Part shown: positions 1 to 8,585 of the stretch, one piece after another
Position numbering within the stretch: position 1 is the first letter of the stretch
Layout of the letters: each line of letters starts with the position of its first letter
DNA from: JALCSJ01 sp036788835
GTDB taxonomy: Bacteria; Bacillota; Negativicutes; Acidaminococcales; Acidaminococcaceae
DNA length: 19,599 nucleotides
Reading direction: 5' to 3'
Assembly (NCBI GenBank): GCA_036788835.1
Contig: DAIQMR010000032.1
Coordinates: 1-19,599, forward strand
Notes under the pieces: model-generated
Told to the model about the DNA's origin: nothing
The model's database searches: none
The model's input: the letters and a program-made list of their open reading frames with translations, nothing else
Made by a program: the position numbers and the translations under genes

Positions 1-21
1 GTTAACTAAAAGTACTTTCAT
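1..21 (-). CDS. 5' end of an unidentified gene leaving the window
   Basis: The minus strand shows ATG at 21-19 followed by six in-frame codons (MKVLLVN) up to the window edge. A strong Shine-Dalgarno sequence, AGGGGAGGAA (36-27), lies 7 bases upstream, and an extended -10 promoter lies further up. The start is therefore well supported although only seven residues are visible. A hydrophobic beta-strand beginning MKVLLVN is common at the N-terminus of flavodoxin-like NAD(P)H oxidoreductases and other Rossmann-type proteins, but seven residues cannot decide the family and no function is assigned. The gene is divergent from the MATE operon. Confidence 0.6.
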
Positions 22-62
22 GTTTATTCCTCCCCTGAAACATTAATAATACTATTTCTGTT

Positions 63-71
63 ATTATAGCA
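63..71 (-). promoter_or_regulatory. Extended -10 promoter of the leftward gene
   Basis: Read on the minus strand the bases are TGCTATAAT, a perfect consensus extended -10 element. It lies about 27 bases upstream of the Shine-Dalgarno sequence of the gene starting at 21. No good TTGACA is found 16-18 bases upstream, which is normal for extended -10 promoters. The expected transcription start is near position 56. Confidence 0.6.
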
Positions 72-225
72 CACTTTTGAACCTTTCACGGCTAAAGTAA
101 CCGGTGGGTGCGTGCAGGCAGCATAAACCCAGGAAGCTATATTTGCGGTAGTTGACAGAGGTCGAGCTACCTTTGCTGTGTACTTTCCCTTGTGTGGCAA
201 AGTTATGAACAAACTGTATTTCTAG

Positions 226-254
226 TTATGCAGAGGGTCTTTTTGTGCTAAAAT
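226..254 (+). promoter_or_regulatory. Promoter of the MATE-amidohydrolase-reductase operon
   Basis: TGCTAAAAT at 246-254 is an extended -10 element with 5 of 6 matches to TATAAT. A poor -35 (TTATGC, 226-231) stands at 17-base spacing. The predicted transcription start near 261 gives a leader of about 30 bases before the ATG at 293. The divergent region 22-292 otherwise holds no credible gene. Confidence 0.45.
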
Positions 255-292
255 AAAATAGTCGATTATTACATAAGAGAAGAGATTAAAGC

Positions 293-1711
293 ATGAGCAT
301 AGATACTGAAACCACGAAATCCACAAAGGAAGACGTTTTTGCCAGGCTAAGTGTACCTAAAGCTATAGCTACTTTGGCTATTCCTACCATTATCAGCCAG
401 CTTATTAATCTGGTCTATAATACGGTGGATACTATTTATATCGGTATGACCGGGGACGCCTATAAAACAGCGGCAGTTACTTTGGCTTTTACAATTTTTA
501 TGATGACTATATCTTTCGCCAACTTGTTCGGGGTAGGCGGCGGCAGTCTAATGGCCCGTCTCATGGGAGCAGGAAGGGATGACGATGCCAAGCGGGTCAG
601 TGCCTTTAGCTTTTGGTGTTCAGTGGGGAGCGCATTGTTGTATTCCTTGTTTTTAGCTTTATTTTTGGAACCTATTTTGACGGTTTTGGGCGCCTCCACT
701 GCCACGATGGAGTTCGCCAAACAGTATGTCTGGGTAGTGGTGATTTTGGGCAATGTACCGGTTATTGTGTCCATGACCTGTGCCCACTTATTAAGAAACA
801 CAGGTTATGCCAAGCAGGCCAGTATTGGTTTAAGCGGCGGCGGAATCTTAAATATTATTCTTGACCCTTTGTTTATGTTCGTGCTGCTGCCTCCCGGCAA
901 GGAGGTTCTGGGTGCGGCCATTGCTACCTTGCTGTCTAATATTGCTTCGATAATTTATCTTATTTATATTATGAAAGTAACAGCCAGGTTTGCACCGCTT
1001 AGTATGAGCTGGCAGGATGCCAAAGCTATCGCCAGACCGGAAATCAAGAGCCTTTTCAATGTTGGCGTGCCTTCGGCGGTGCTGACAGGGCTTTTTGACG
1101 TAGCCAATATTTTCTTGAATGCCTTTATGTCCTCCCATGGAGATTTACAATTGGCCGCTATAGGCATTGTCATGAAAGCAGAGCGGCTGCCCAATGCCAT
1201 TAATGTGGGCCTTTGCCAGGGCATGCTGCCTTTGGTTGCGTATAACTATGCCGCTAAGAACTGGCAGAGAATGAATGAAACCATCAGAACAGCCAGGAGA
1301 TATGGCCTGATTATTGCTGCTATCAGTCTAGTGATGTTTCAACTAATGGCAACGCCTATTGTGAATGTTTTTTTGAGCACCGATGGTGGCACAAGTATTG
1401 ACGCTGTTACAACTATTGCCTATGCAGCCACATTTTTACACATCAGAAGTTTTGCTTCTATACCTCAATTCCTTAATTATCATACATCCTTTTGCCTTCA
1501 GGCAGTGGGGGATGGACGTGATACATTTCTCCATGCGGTGGCTAGGCAAATGGTCTTTTATATTCCCTGGATGTATTTGCTGAATCACACATTTGGAGCC
1601 AAGGGCTTGGCAGCCGGTCTGCCCATAGGAGAATGCTTTGGGGCAACTTTTGCCTTGTTTCTATTAAACCGTTGGAAGAAAAGAAATATTATAGGAAAAA
1701 AATCAGCCTAA
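293..1711 (+). CDS. MATE family multidrug/metabolite efflux transporter
   Basis: This is a 472-residue integral membrane protein of the usual length for MATE exporters (Na+ or H+ driven antiporters that expel cationic compounds or metabolites). The N-terminal segment, about residues 20-50, with IPTIISQLINLVYNTVDTIY is the typical first helix of bacterial MATE proteins. About twelve hydrophobic segments are arranged as two similar halves, the second beginning near residue 250. A cytoplasmic Lys/Arg-rich tail follows the last helix (RWKKRNIIGKKSA). The start has a weak AGAAGAG ribosome site. The gene is first in an operon: the amidohydrolase follows after 33 bases. The substrate cannot be read from sequence. 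Co-transcription with a peptidase-like amidohydrolase and a ketopantoate-reductase-like enzyme hints at export of a small metabolite, but this is inference. Confidence 0.9.
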   Translation: MSIDTETTKSTKEDVFARLSVPKAIATLAIPTIISQLINLVYNTVDTIYIGMTGDAYKTAAVTLAFTIFMMTISFANLFGVGGGSLMARLMGAGRDDDAKRVSAFSFWCSVGSALLYSLFLALFLEPILTVLGASTATMEFAKQYVWVVVILGNVPVIVSMTCAHLLRNTGYAKQASIGLSGGGILNIILDPLFMFVLLPPGKEVLGAAIATLLSNIASIIYLIYIMKVTARFAPLSMSWQDAKAIARPEIKSLFNVGVPSAVLTGLFDVANIFLNAFMSSHGDLQLAAIGIVMKAERLPNAINVGLCQGMLPLVAYNYAAKNWQRMNETIRTARRYGLIIAAISLVMFQLMATPIVNVFLSTDGGTSIDAVTTIAYAATFLHIRSFASIPQFLNYHTSFCLQAVGDGRDTFLHAVARQMVFYIPWMYLLNHTFGAKGLAAGLPIGECFGATFALFLLNRWKKRNIIGKKSA

Positions 1712-1720
1712 TGATATAAT
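1712..1720 (+). promoter_or_regulatory. Possible internal promoter before the amidohydrolase gene
   Basis: TGATATAAT is a perfect extended -10 element. It begins right after the stop codon of the MATE gene and lies 25-34 bases upstream of the amidohydrolase start codons. The -35 region (TAGGAA at 17-base spacing) is poor. It could give the two downstream genes some independent expression. Confidence 0.3.
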
Positions 1721-1744
1721 TAAACCATTGAGAGGAAAGGGCAG

Positions 1745-2956
1745 GTGAAAAACATGGAAGTGGAGAAATTAACAGAAAAAGACATTGAAGAATTGTCCGT
1801 TAAGTGGCGCCGGGATTTTCATGAACACCCGGAAAGAAGCTATCATGAAGAACAGACTGCACAAAGAATAGCCAATATTTTACGGGAAATAGGTCTTGAG
1901 CCGACTATGGCGAAAAAATCCCATGGGGTTGTGGCAACTATAGACGGAGGTAAAAGAGGGCCTATGATAGCCCTTAGAGCTGATATAGATGCTTTGCAGG
2001 TAGAAGAACAGGTGGAAGTGCCATGGAAGTCTCAGAATACCGGATTAATGCATGCCTGCGGACATGATTTTCATATGTCCATTCTTTTGACTGCCGCCCT
2101 GCGTTTGCTTCAGCACAAAGAAGCTATTCCGGGTAAAATTCGTTTGATTTTCCAGCCGTCGGAAGAAATGACCCCGGACGGGGGAGCTAAATTTATTATA
2201 GAAGAAGGTTTTTTAGAAGGCTGTATCGCGGTTTTTGGCCTCCATGTCTGGCCGGACTTTGTTTGCGGACAGGCCGGTGTAAAGCCGGGACCTTTAATGG
2301 CAGCTTCCGACAGATTTAAAATCCACGTTATTGGCAAAACATCACACGCAGGGCATCCTGACCAGGGTGTAGATGCTATTATGGCCACTGGGGATATTCT
2401 CCAGCAAATCAGCCATATTGTCAGCAGAAAAATTAATCCTCTGTCCACAGCAACTATTAACGTGGGAACTCTGCAAGCAGGCAGCAGATATAATGTGGTA
2501 CCGGGAGAAGCTAACATGGAAGGCACCATCCGTACATTGGATGAAACAGCCAGGACAAATATTCCAAAATTCATTAAAAATATTCTGGAAGGGGAAAAAA
2601 TCAGCGCCGGGATTGATTACAACATGGAATATTTTTACGGTTATCCTGTATTGAATAACTGGCCTGTGCCTGCTAAACTGGTAGCTGATACTATTCAGAA
2701 AGTCTTGGGTAAAGATGCGCTTATGAAAACAGAGCCACATTTAACAGCAGAAGACTTTGGCGTCTATCTGGAGAAAATGCCGGGAGCTTTTCTGTGGCTA
2801 GGGTGCCGCAAAGAGGGAGATCCTATTTACGGACTGCATAGCGCAAAGTTGTGCCCGGACGAAAACACTTTGCACCTGGGGTCAAAACTAATGGAGCAGA
2901 TTGCTTTAAATGCTTTGTGGGCACTAAATAATGGTGTGAATTTCACTAAGGAATAG
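1745..2956 (+). CDS. M20D family metal-dependent amidohydrolase (N-acyl amino acid hydrolase type)
   Basis: This 403-residue cytoplasmic hydrolase belongs to the M20D peptidase/IAA-amino-acid hydrolase family, which removes acyl groups from N-acyl amino acids. Metal-ligand and catalytic residues are all visible: HACGHDFH at 103-110 (Cys105, His107), the Glu140-Glu141 pair in FQPSEE, His167 in GLHVWP and His365 in GLHSAKLCPDE. A dimerisation domain lies between about residues 185 and 300 (ASDRFKIHVIGKTSHAG...). Length is normal. The GTG start at 1745 follows AGAGGAAAGG (1731-1740). An ATG three codons later (1754), with AGGTG at 1743-1747, is equally plausible. It is the second gene of the MATE operon. 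The true substrate is unknown, with possible roles in recycling or detoxifying N-acylated compounds. Confidence 0.9.
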   Translation: MKNMEVEKLTEKDIEELSVKWRRDFHEHPERSYHEEQTAQRIANILREIGLEPTMAKKSHGVVATIDGGKRGPMIALRADIDALQVEEQVEVPWKSQNTGLMHACGHDFHMSILLTAALRLLQHKEAIPGKIRLIFQPSEEMTPDGGAKFIIEEGFLEGCIAVFGLHVWPDFVCGQAGVKPGPLMAASDRFKIHVIGKTSHAGHPDQGVDAIMATGDILQQISHIVSRKINPLSTATINVGTLQAGSRYNVVPGEANMEGTIRTLDETARTNIPKFIKNILEGEKISAGIDYNMEYFYGYPVLNNWPVPAKLVADTIQKVLGKDALMKTEPHLTAEDFGVYLEKMPGAFLWLGCRKEGDPIYGLHSAKLCPDENTLHLGSKLMEQIALNALWALNNGVNFTKE

Positions 2957-3028
2957 GGTACGAAGCAACAATATTACTGGAAGCAATTTTGCTGGTTTTA
3001 CAGCAGAAAAGCAGGAGGCGGAAAAAAC

Positions 3029-3937
3029 ATGAAGATAATGGTAGTAGGCTTAGGTGGGGTAGGCGGGTACGTTGCGTCTATTTTGTGTTCACATCATGAG
3101 AGGGAAGTAACACTAATCGCCAGAAAGAAACGCAAAGAAGCCTTGATAAATAATGGGTTGGTTCTCCATAGTGATTTTTTTGGTGAGCATGTTTATCATC
3201 CTAAAGTGACGGACAACGCCCCGGCAGAAGGCATACAGGATGTAATTTTTGTCTGTGTAAAAAATTATTCATTGGAAAGTGCTCTTACATCTATCGTACC
3301 TTGTGTAGGGCCCAAGACAGTGGTTGTGTACATTATGAATGGGGTTGACCATGGCCAAATTGCTCACAAGGTATTTCCCAAGGGGCGTGCTGTGGATGTA
3401 GCCATTTATATTGTCTCTGCTTTCCATCCAGACTATTCGATTAAGCAATTTGGCAAATTTGCCAGAGTATTTGTAGGTTCTGAAGATAAAGAGGCTGCTC
3501 AAATGGTTTATGACCTTCTCCATGTAGAAGGATTTTCCGCTCACTTATCTGAAGATATTAAAGTAGACATTTGGAAGAAATTCATCCTAAACTGTGGATA
3601 CAATGTCATTACTGCTTACTATGTGAGTACTATTGGGGAAGCTTTTGCGAAACCCCATGGCAAAGAAGAATTTAAAGCTCTTATCGAAGAGGCCTGCGCC
3701 ATAGCCCAAGCTCAGCATGTTAATCTGCCAGGTGATTTTGCGGATTTTGTTTGCAGTAAGGTGTTTAATCAGGAAGACAAAAATGTATCAAGCTCTTTGG
3801 AGAGAGATATAAAAGCCGGCAAACAAAGTGAATTAGAAACATTCTGTGGGTATTTGGTCCGTGCCGGTCATGAGCTCAATGTGCCGGTTCCTGTAACGGA
3901 AAAAATGTACGAAGGAATTAAAGCTAAGATACACTAG
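3029..3937 (+). CDS. Ketopantoate reductase family (PanE/ApbA) NAD(P)-dependent reductase
   Basis: This 302-residue cytoplasmic oxidoreductase has an N-terminal Rossmann fold, GLGGVG at 7-12, and a C-terminal helical domain. Family landmarks are Lys78 (VCVKNY), Asn104 in the NG turn, and the W182-x-K184-x3-N188-x3-N192 signature that carries the catalytic lysine of ketopantoate reductases. The start has AGGAGG (3013-3018) 10 bases upstream. It ends the MATE-amidohydrolase operon, before a strong terminator. Ketopantoate reduction (coenzyme A synthesis) is the founding activity. No other pantothenate gene is nearby and the family contains many paralogues acting on other 2-oxo acids, so I do not assign panE. 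Confidence 0.85.
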   Translation: MKIMVVGLGGVGGYVASILCSHHEREVTLIARKKRKEALINNGLVLHSDFFGEHVYHPKVTDNAPAEGIQDVIFVCVKNYSLESALTSIVPCVGPKTVVVYIMNGVDHGQIAHKVFPKGRAVDVAIYIVSAFHPDYSIKQFGKFARVFVGSEDKEAAQMVYDLLHVEGFSAHLSEDIKVDIWKKFILNCGYNVITAYYVSTIGEAFAKPHGKEEFKALIEEACAIAQAQHVNLPGDFADFVCSKVFNQEDKNVSSSLERDIKAGKQSELETFCGYLVRAGHELNVPVPVTEKMYEGIKAKIH

Positions 3938-4007
3938 AAGCGGCAAGAGTACTAACAAGAAGGTTTTTGCTGTTTACTTAGACAAGCAAATATTGGTTGA
4001 CGTAAAT

Positions 4008-4059
4008 AAAAGGCTGTACCAAAACGAGCTTTCAAGCTCAATTTGGCACAGCCTTTTTT
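4008..4059. terminator. Bidirectional intrinsic terminator between convergent units
   Basis: AGGCTGT (4011-4017) pairs with ACAGCCT, and CCAAA pairs with TTTGG after a single mismatch. An inner GAGCT/AGCTC hairpin with a 4-base loop caps the structure. The stem is followed on the plus strand by T6 and preceded by AAATAAAA, so it can stop both the reductase operon and leftward transcription from the LysR gene. A second small inverted repeat, ATTCCA/TGGAAT (4071-4085), lies just inside the LysR side. The rest of 3938-4172 shows nothing. Confidence 0.85.
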
Positions 4060-4172
4060 AAAAATCATATATTCCAAAATGGAATGTCAAAAATGAAAAG
4101 ATATCATTTTACAGAATTGTTAGAATGTTTTAGAATTAGGTTCAGAAGATAAGCACGATGTAGAGAAAGAAA

Positions 4173-5039
4173 TTATTTAGAAATTTTGTGATAGGCAAGC
4201 AGCCCATCCATAAAGACTTTAACCACAGGCAAAGCGGCTTTGGCAGGAGAAACCAGAGCGTAGGTATTACGGGTAATGGGTGTTTTGTCCTTAAAATACA
4301 GAGGTTTAACGTAACCGCGAAAATCTTTTAAACATATTTCAGGAAGGATAGACCAGCCCAGACCGGACTGCACGATTTCCTCACAGGCATTAATATCGCT
4401 GATCCACATTTTGGCTTTTGAAGTATCTATTTTATTTTCAAAGGACCATTTGTCAATGCTGAATTGGATATCTGAGTCTGATTTGTGACCAATATAATTT
4501 TCCGGCAGGAGATTTTGCAGGGTTAATGGTTTTGTGCTGATTAAACACATGTGCTCCGAAGAGAGTAGATAGCTTTTTCCGAACCATTTGAACTCCCCAC
4601 GGAGAATAGCCACATCGATTTTTTTGTCCACCAGATAATCATATAGTTTATCGCTGTGGGCGTCTGTAATGTATATATTAATATCGCGATTGTTTTTTGC
4701 AAATTTTTTCAAAAAGGAGGGAAAGAAGTAACGAGTGTAACCAAGGGAAGCGCCCACTGCTAAATTACCCCGTATTTTAGATTTAGAGGAAGAGATATCG
4801 TTTTTAAAATTTTCCTGTAGTTCTAGGACATTCCGGCAAAATTCCACAAAAAGCTCTCCCTCTTTAGTGAAAGCAACACCTTTTTTGCTGCGAACCAGCA
4901 GGGTACAGTTGTACTCTGTTTCCCAACTTTTAATTAGTTTAGTCAGACTGGACTGGGTAATGAAATTTTTCTGGGCAGTATGGGTAATAATGCCGTCATC
5001 AAAGAGACTTAAAATGTATTTGATTTTATCAGTATCCAT
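4173..5039 (-). CDS. LysR-type transcriptional regulator divergent from the isomerase-hydratase operon
   Basis: This 288-residue LysR-family regulator has an N-terminal winged helix-turn-helix (about residues 12-60, with QSSLTKLIKSWE as recognition helix and linker). A periplasmic-binding-protein-like effector domain begins with GNLAVGASLGYTRYFFP near residue 91. The reading frame is open 14 codons further upstream, but the ATG at 5039 is chosen because AAGGA lies 7 bases before it and the HTH begins at the normal distance. It is transcribed divergently from the PrpF-type/aconitase-type/OadA-type genes and is therefore their probable regulator, presumably sensing a tricarboxylate. That role is inference from position. 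The HTH is rather divergent from the family consensus (for example a hydrophilic DGIITHTAQKNF helix). Confidence 0.85.
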   Translation of the reverse strand: MDTDKIKYILSLFDDGIITHTAQKNFITQSSLTKLIKSWETEYNCTLLVRSKKGVAFTKEGELFVEFCRNVLELQENFKNDISSSKSKIRGNLAVGASLGYTRYFFPSFLKKFAKNNRDINIYITDAHSDKLYDYLVDKKIDVAILRGEFKWFGKSYLLSSEHMCLISTKPLTLQNLLPENYIGHKSDSDIQFSIDKWSFENKIDTSKAKMWISDINACEEIVQSGLGWSILPEICLKDFRGYVKPLYFKDKTPITRNTYALVSPAKAALPVVKVFMDGLLAYHKISK

Positions 5040-5093
5040 GTTTAATCCTTTCTTGCTTGGGGTCAAATAAAAGAAATCCAAGAATACACTAGG

Positions 5094-5130
5094 TTAAGGC
5101 AAAACTATATTACATTTATGATAGCATCAT
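5094..5130 (+). promoter_or_regulatory. Candidate promoter and operator of the isomerase-hydratase operon
   Basis: TATGAT (5117-5122) is a reasonable -10, with TTAAGG (5094-5099) as a weak -35 at 17-base spacing. It overlaps a small perfect dyad, ATGAT-AGC-ATCAT (5118-5130), that could bind a regulator. A weak -35 fits an activator-dependent promoter next to a LysR gene. The leader to the ATG at 5172 is about 40 bases and carries a strong AAGGAGG. Confidence 0.35.
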
Positions 5131-5171
5131 TAAAACGAATGTGTCAAAAATAATTTTAAGGAGGAATTATT

Positions 5172-6293
5172 ATGCAAATGAAAAAGTATCCATGTGTCTA
5201 TATGCGGGGAGGCACAAGCAAAGCAGTAATATTTCATCAGGAGGATTTGCCGGAGGATAGGACCAAGTGGGATGAGATTTTTCTCAAAGTAATGGGTACA
5301 CCTGACGTGAAGCAAATTGACGGCATGGGGGGAACAGTTTCTTCCACAAGCAAAATTGCCATAATTTCCAAATCGGAAATCCCCGGTGCCGATGTTAATT
5401 ACACTTTCGTTCAGGTGGACATTAAACAGCCAACCGTAGGCTGGAATTCCAACTGCGGTAATATTTCTTCTACTGTAGGGCCGTATTCTATTGACGAAGG
5501 GTTGGTTAAGGCTGTTGAACCGGAAACAATAGTGAAGGTGTTCAATACTAATACCAAGAAAATTATCGAAGAGCATGTACGGGTTAAAGAAGGCAGGGCA
5601 GAGGTATACGGGGATGCTGTTATAAAAGGGGTACCGGGAACAGGCTCTCCCATTGATATGTATTTTCTGGACCCGGCAGGAGCTGCTACGGGAAAGCTGC
5701 TGCCCACCGGTAATAAAAAAGATGTGCTGGATATTCCGGACTATGGGCCAATTGAAGTTTCCATTGTAGATTGCTCCAATCCGGTGGTATTTATCCGAGC
5801 CAAAGATTTGAAGATTAAAGGCAGTGAATTAACAGAACTTAATGGCAATAAAGACCTTATGGAGCACATAGAACGGATTCGCTGTCAGGCTGCCCTTAAG
5901 TGCGGCTTCGTTAGCAACTGGGAAGATGCCAGAACGCAATGCACATCTATTCCCAAGGTTTCGCTGGTTTCAGAACCTCAAGATTATAAAGACATGGATG
6001 GTAATATGGTTAGTGCCCAAGATATGGATCTTTGTGTGAGAGCTATTTCCATAGGGGCTGTGCACAAAGCCTATCCTATTACAGTTACCATATGCACCGG
6101 AGCAGCAGCACTGCTGGCAGGAACAGTGGTGAATGAGATAGTTAAACCCAGGGCAGGGACCCACAAGCTTATGGTTGGACACGCCAGCGGTGTTACAGAT
6201 GTAGATATGGAAATGGCTGGCGACAGAGTAATTAAAGGCGGAGTTTTAAGAACAGCCCGGCGTATTATGGATGGATACGTTTATGTTAGATAA
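5172..6293 (+). CDS. prpF: PrpF/YbhH-family aconitate isomerase-like protein
   Basis: This 373-residue protein belongs to the PrpF family, a diaminopimelate-epimerase fold whose members shift or isomerise double bonds in 2-methylaconitate, trans-aconitate or oxalomesaconate. It has the family landmarks: RGGTSK at 12-17, GGTVSSTSK ending at Lys61, NCGN at 94-97 with Cys95, and the C-terminal RAGTHKLMVGHASGV segment. Lys61 and Cys95 match by motif the lysine and cysteine proposed as acid/base residues in PrpF. The ATG follows an ideal AAGGAGG. It is co-transcribed with a YbhJ-type aconitase-family hydratase, only 10 bases away, as in the E. coli ybhH-ybhJ cluster. No prpB, prpC or prpD is present, so methylcitrate breakdown is unlikely. 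Cis/trans isomerisation of aconitate feeding citrate is my favoured role. Confidence 0.85.
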   Translation: MQMKKYPCVYMRGGTSKAVIFHQEDLPEDRTKWDEIFLKVMGTPDVKQIDGMGGTVSSTSKIAIISKSEIPGADVNYTFVQVDIKQPTVGWNSNCGNISSTVGPYSIDEGLVKAVEPETIVKVFNTNTKKIIEEHVRVKEGRAEVYGDAVIKGVPGTGSPIDMYFLDPAGAATGKLLPTGNKKDVLDIPDYGPIEVSIVDCSNPVVFIRAKDLKIKGSELTELNGNKDLMEHIERIRCQAALKCGFVSNWEDARTQCTSIPKVSLVSEPQDYKDMDGNMVSAQDMDLCVRAISIGAVHKAYPITVTICTGAAALLAGTVVNEIVKPRAGTHKLMVGHASGVTDVDMEMAGDRVIKGGVLRTARRIMDGYVYVR

Positions 6294-6303
6294 GGAGTAA
6301 AAA

Positions 6304-8574
6304 ATGATTAAATTATATAGCGAGCCAACATATATTTTGAAAAATCAATGCATTCATGCCTCTGAGGAAAATGTGGGGATGACAGCTGAAGAAGCACAAA
6401 AAAATACCATGACCTATCAGGTGCTGAAAGCACATAACCAAAGCACTGATATGAAAGACCTAAGCATCCGCTTCGATACGATGGGCGTTTACGATAATAC
6501 CTATGTGGGAATTTTGCAGACAGCCATGGCCAGCGGATTGAAAAAGTTTCCCATTCCTTGTGTCTTTACAAATTGTCATAATTGTCTAAACGCAGTAGGG
6601 GGGACAATTAACGAAGATGTTCATAAATATGCTTTGTCTGCCTGCCGGAAATTTGGCGGTATTTTCGTGCCACCTCACGAAGCAGTTATACATCAATATA
6701 TGCGGGAAATGATGATTAATTGCGGGTCAATGTCCATTGTGTCCGACAGTCATACCAGATATGGTTCCCTAGGCTCTTTGTCCATAGGAGAAGGAGGACC
6801 GGAATTGGCGAAAGCCATGTTGGGCAAAGGCTATGCTTTAAAGTATCCGAAAGTAGTAGGGGTATTTATGACAGGGACACCGAAACCCTGGGTGGGGCCA
6901 ATGGATGTGGTCCTTAGTATTATCGGGCAAGTGTTTAAAAATAATTTTGTTAAAAATTGCGTACTGGAATTTGTGGGACCCGGTATTAAGAATCTGTCCA
7001 TGGATTTTAGAAACGGCATTGATACTATGACCACAGAATCAGCCTGCCTTTCTTCTTTGTGGACAACCGATGAAAAGACAGAAGAATATCTGACTATGCA
7101 TGGCAGGCCGGCAGGCTACAAGCACATGCAGCCGGGGAATGTGGCTTTGTATGATAAGGTTGTGGAAGTAGACTTAGATACTATCGAGCCGGTTATTGCC
7201 TTACCTTTCCATCCCAGCAATGTTTATAGCCTGGCAGAAGTGATTGCCAACCCTCAGGATGCTTTGGCTGTCATTAATACTAATGCTATGAAGACCTTTG
7301 AAAACAATAAAAATCTCCATTGGCATTTAGATGATAAAATCCGTGCTGGGAAATTATATGTAGATCAAGCTATTATCGCCGGTTGTTGTGCCGGTTCTTT
7401 TGAGAATATTTATTCCGTGGGAAAAATTGCCCAGCACGTTAACAAGGGCGTGGGAACTTTTAACTTTAATGTTTATCCTGCCAGTCAGCCAATCATGACC
7501 GCACTAATGGAAGCAGGAACCCTGGAAACGTTAATGGATTACGGCGTTAGAGTAAAGACGGCTTTTTGCGGACCATGTTTTGGAGCAGGGGATACCCCGG
7601 CTAATAATGAATTCTCCATTCGTCATACTACGAGAAACTTTCCTAACAGAGAAGGTTCCAATCCTGCTACAGGGCAATTCGCCTGCGTGGGATTAATGGA
7701 TTCCAGAAGTATTGCGGCGACTGCTTTTAATGGTGGGGAGCTGACCAGTGCTGCCGATACCTGGGAAAAATTTACTATGCCAAAATATCATTTTAACAGC
7801 AAGATTTATGCCAATACTGTGTATGACGGATTTGGCAAGGCTCAGACAGATACAGAGATGATTTATGGTCCGGATATTAGGGACTGGCCGACCATGACAA
7901 CCTTGGCAGACAATTTGCTGCTGAAGGTGGCCAGCGTGATTCGTGATGAGGTTACCACAACAGACGAATTGATTCCTTCGGGAGAAACGGCTTCCTATCG
8001 CTCTAACCCGGAAAAGATTTCTGAATTTACCTTGTGCCGCAAAGATCCACAATATGTGGGCAGGGCAAAAGCAGTGCGTGTTTACGAGCAAGCCCGTTTG
8101 GCAGGGGATAAAACAAAGGCAGAAGAATATTTTGAGATTTTAACAAAAGCCGGTATTAAAGTGAAATTGGATGCCTTGATGACAAACACCGGCATAGGCA
8201 GTGTGCTTTATGCCAAGCGGCCTGGGGACGGCAGTGCCCGCGAATATGCGGCCAGCTGTCAAAAAGTATTGGGGGGTTTTGCCAATATCTGTATTGAATA
8301 CGCCACCAAGCGCTATAGATCTAACTGTGTAAACTGGGGGATCCTGCCCTTTACCTGCGCTGATTACAAGATTCAATTGGAGCCGGATGAATATATTTAT
8401 TTACCCAATATACGTCAACAGGTTGAGCAAGGTGTCAGCGACATTGAGGCCACTGTCATTGGCAAGGACGGCAGTACTCGCAAACTAAACTTAAAGCTTC
8501 AAGACGTAACAGAAGGGGAAAAGGAGATTTTATTGGCCGGAAGTTTAATCAATTATTATAAAGAGGGCAAATAG
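6304..8574 (+). CDS. ybhJ: YbhJ-type aconitase-family hydratase
   Basis: This 756-residue protein of the aconitase superfamily is close in length to E. coli YbhJ and is expected to hydrate or dehydrate a tricarboxylate using a [4Fe-4S] cluster. Visible motifs are SDSHTRYGSLGS at 147-158, cysteines 361/362 (GCCAGSF) and the Cys422-x2-Cys425 pair (FCGPCFGAGDTPANNE). Together these supply three cluster ligands, as in mitochondrial aconitase (358, 421, 424). Also present is TRNFPNREGS at 443-452, equivalent to the arginine-bearing substrate loop. The C-terminal swivel domain (about 590-756) includes YAASCQKVLGGFANI. AAGGAG precedes the ATG by 6 bases. Neighbours are a PrpF-type isomerase upstream and an OadA-type carboxyltransferase 11 bases downstream. 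Its substrate is unproven; cis-aconitate to citrate is inferred from context. Confidence 0.85.
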   Translation: MIKLYSEPTYILKNQCIHASEENVGMTAEEAQKNTMTYQVLKAHNQSTDMKDLSIRFDTMGVYDNTYVGILQTAMASGLKKFPIPCVFTNCHNCLNAVGGTINEDVHKYALSACRKFGGIFVPPHEAVIHQYMREMMINCGSMSIVSDSHTRYGSLGSLSIGEGGPELAKAMLGKGYALKYPKVVGVFMTGTPKPWVGPMDVVLSIIGQVFKNNFVKNCVLEFVGPGIKNLSMDFRNGIDTMTTESACLSSLWTTDEKTEEYLTMHGRPAGYKHMQPGNVALYDKVVEVDLDTIEPVIALPFHPSNVYSLAEVIANPQDALAVINTNAMKTFENNKNLHWHLDDKIRAGKLYVDQAIIAGCCAGSFENIYSVGKIAQHVNKGVGTFNFNVYPASQPIMTALMEAGTLETLMDYGVRVKTAFCGPCFGAGDTPANNEFSIRHTTRNFPNREGSNPATGQFACVGLMDSRSIAATAFNGGELTSAADTWEKFTMPKYHFNSKIYANTVYDGFGKAQTDTEMIYGPDIRDWPTMTTLADNLLLKVASVIRDEVTTTDELIPSGETASYRSNPEKISEFTLCRKDPQYVGRAKAVRVYEQARLAGDKTKAEEYFEILTKAGIKVKLDALMTNTGIGSVLYAKRPGDGSAREYAASCQKVLGGFANICIEYATKRYRSNCVNWGILPFTCADYKIQLEPDEYIYLPNIRQQVEQGVSDIEATVIGKDGSTRKLNLKLQDVTEGEKEILLAGSLINYYKEGK

Positions 8575-8585
8575 GGGGAACTGCA

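Noticed and set aside
24..212. 62-codon minus-strand open frame in the first intergenic region
   Set aside because: No convincing ribosome site, composition unlike neighbouring proteins, and it covers the promoter of the leftward gene.
5172..8574. Methylcitrate (propionate) pathway assignment for the PrpF/aconitase pair
   Set aside because: No methylcitrate synthase, methylisocitrate lyase or PrpD/AcnD is nearby. The hydratase is of YbhJ type and the neighbours belong to citrate fermentation.
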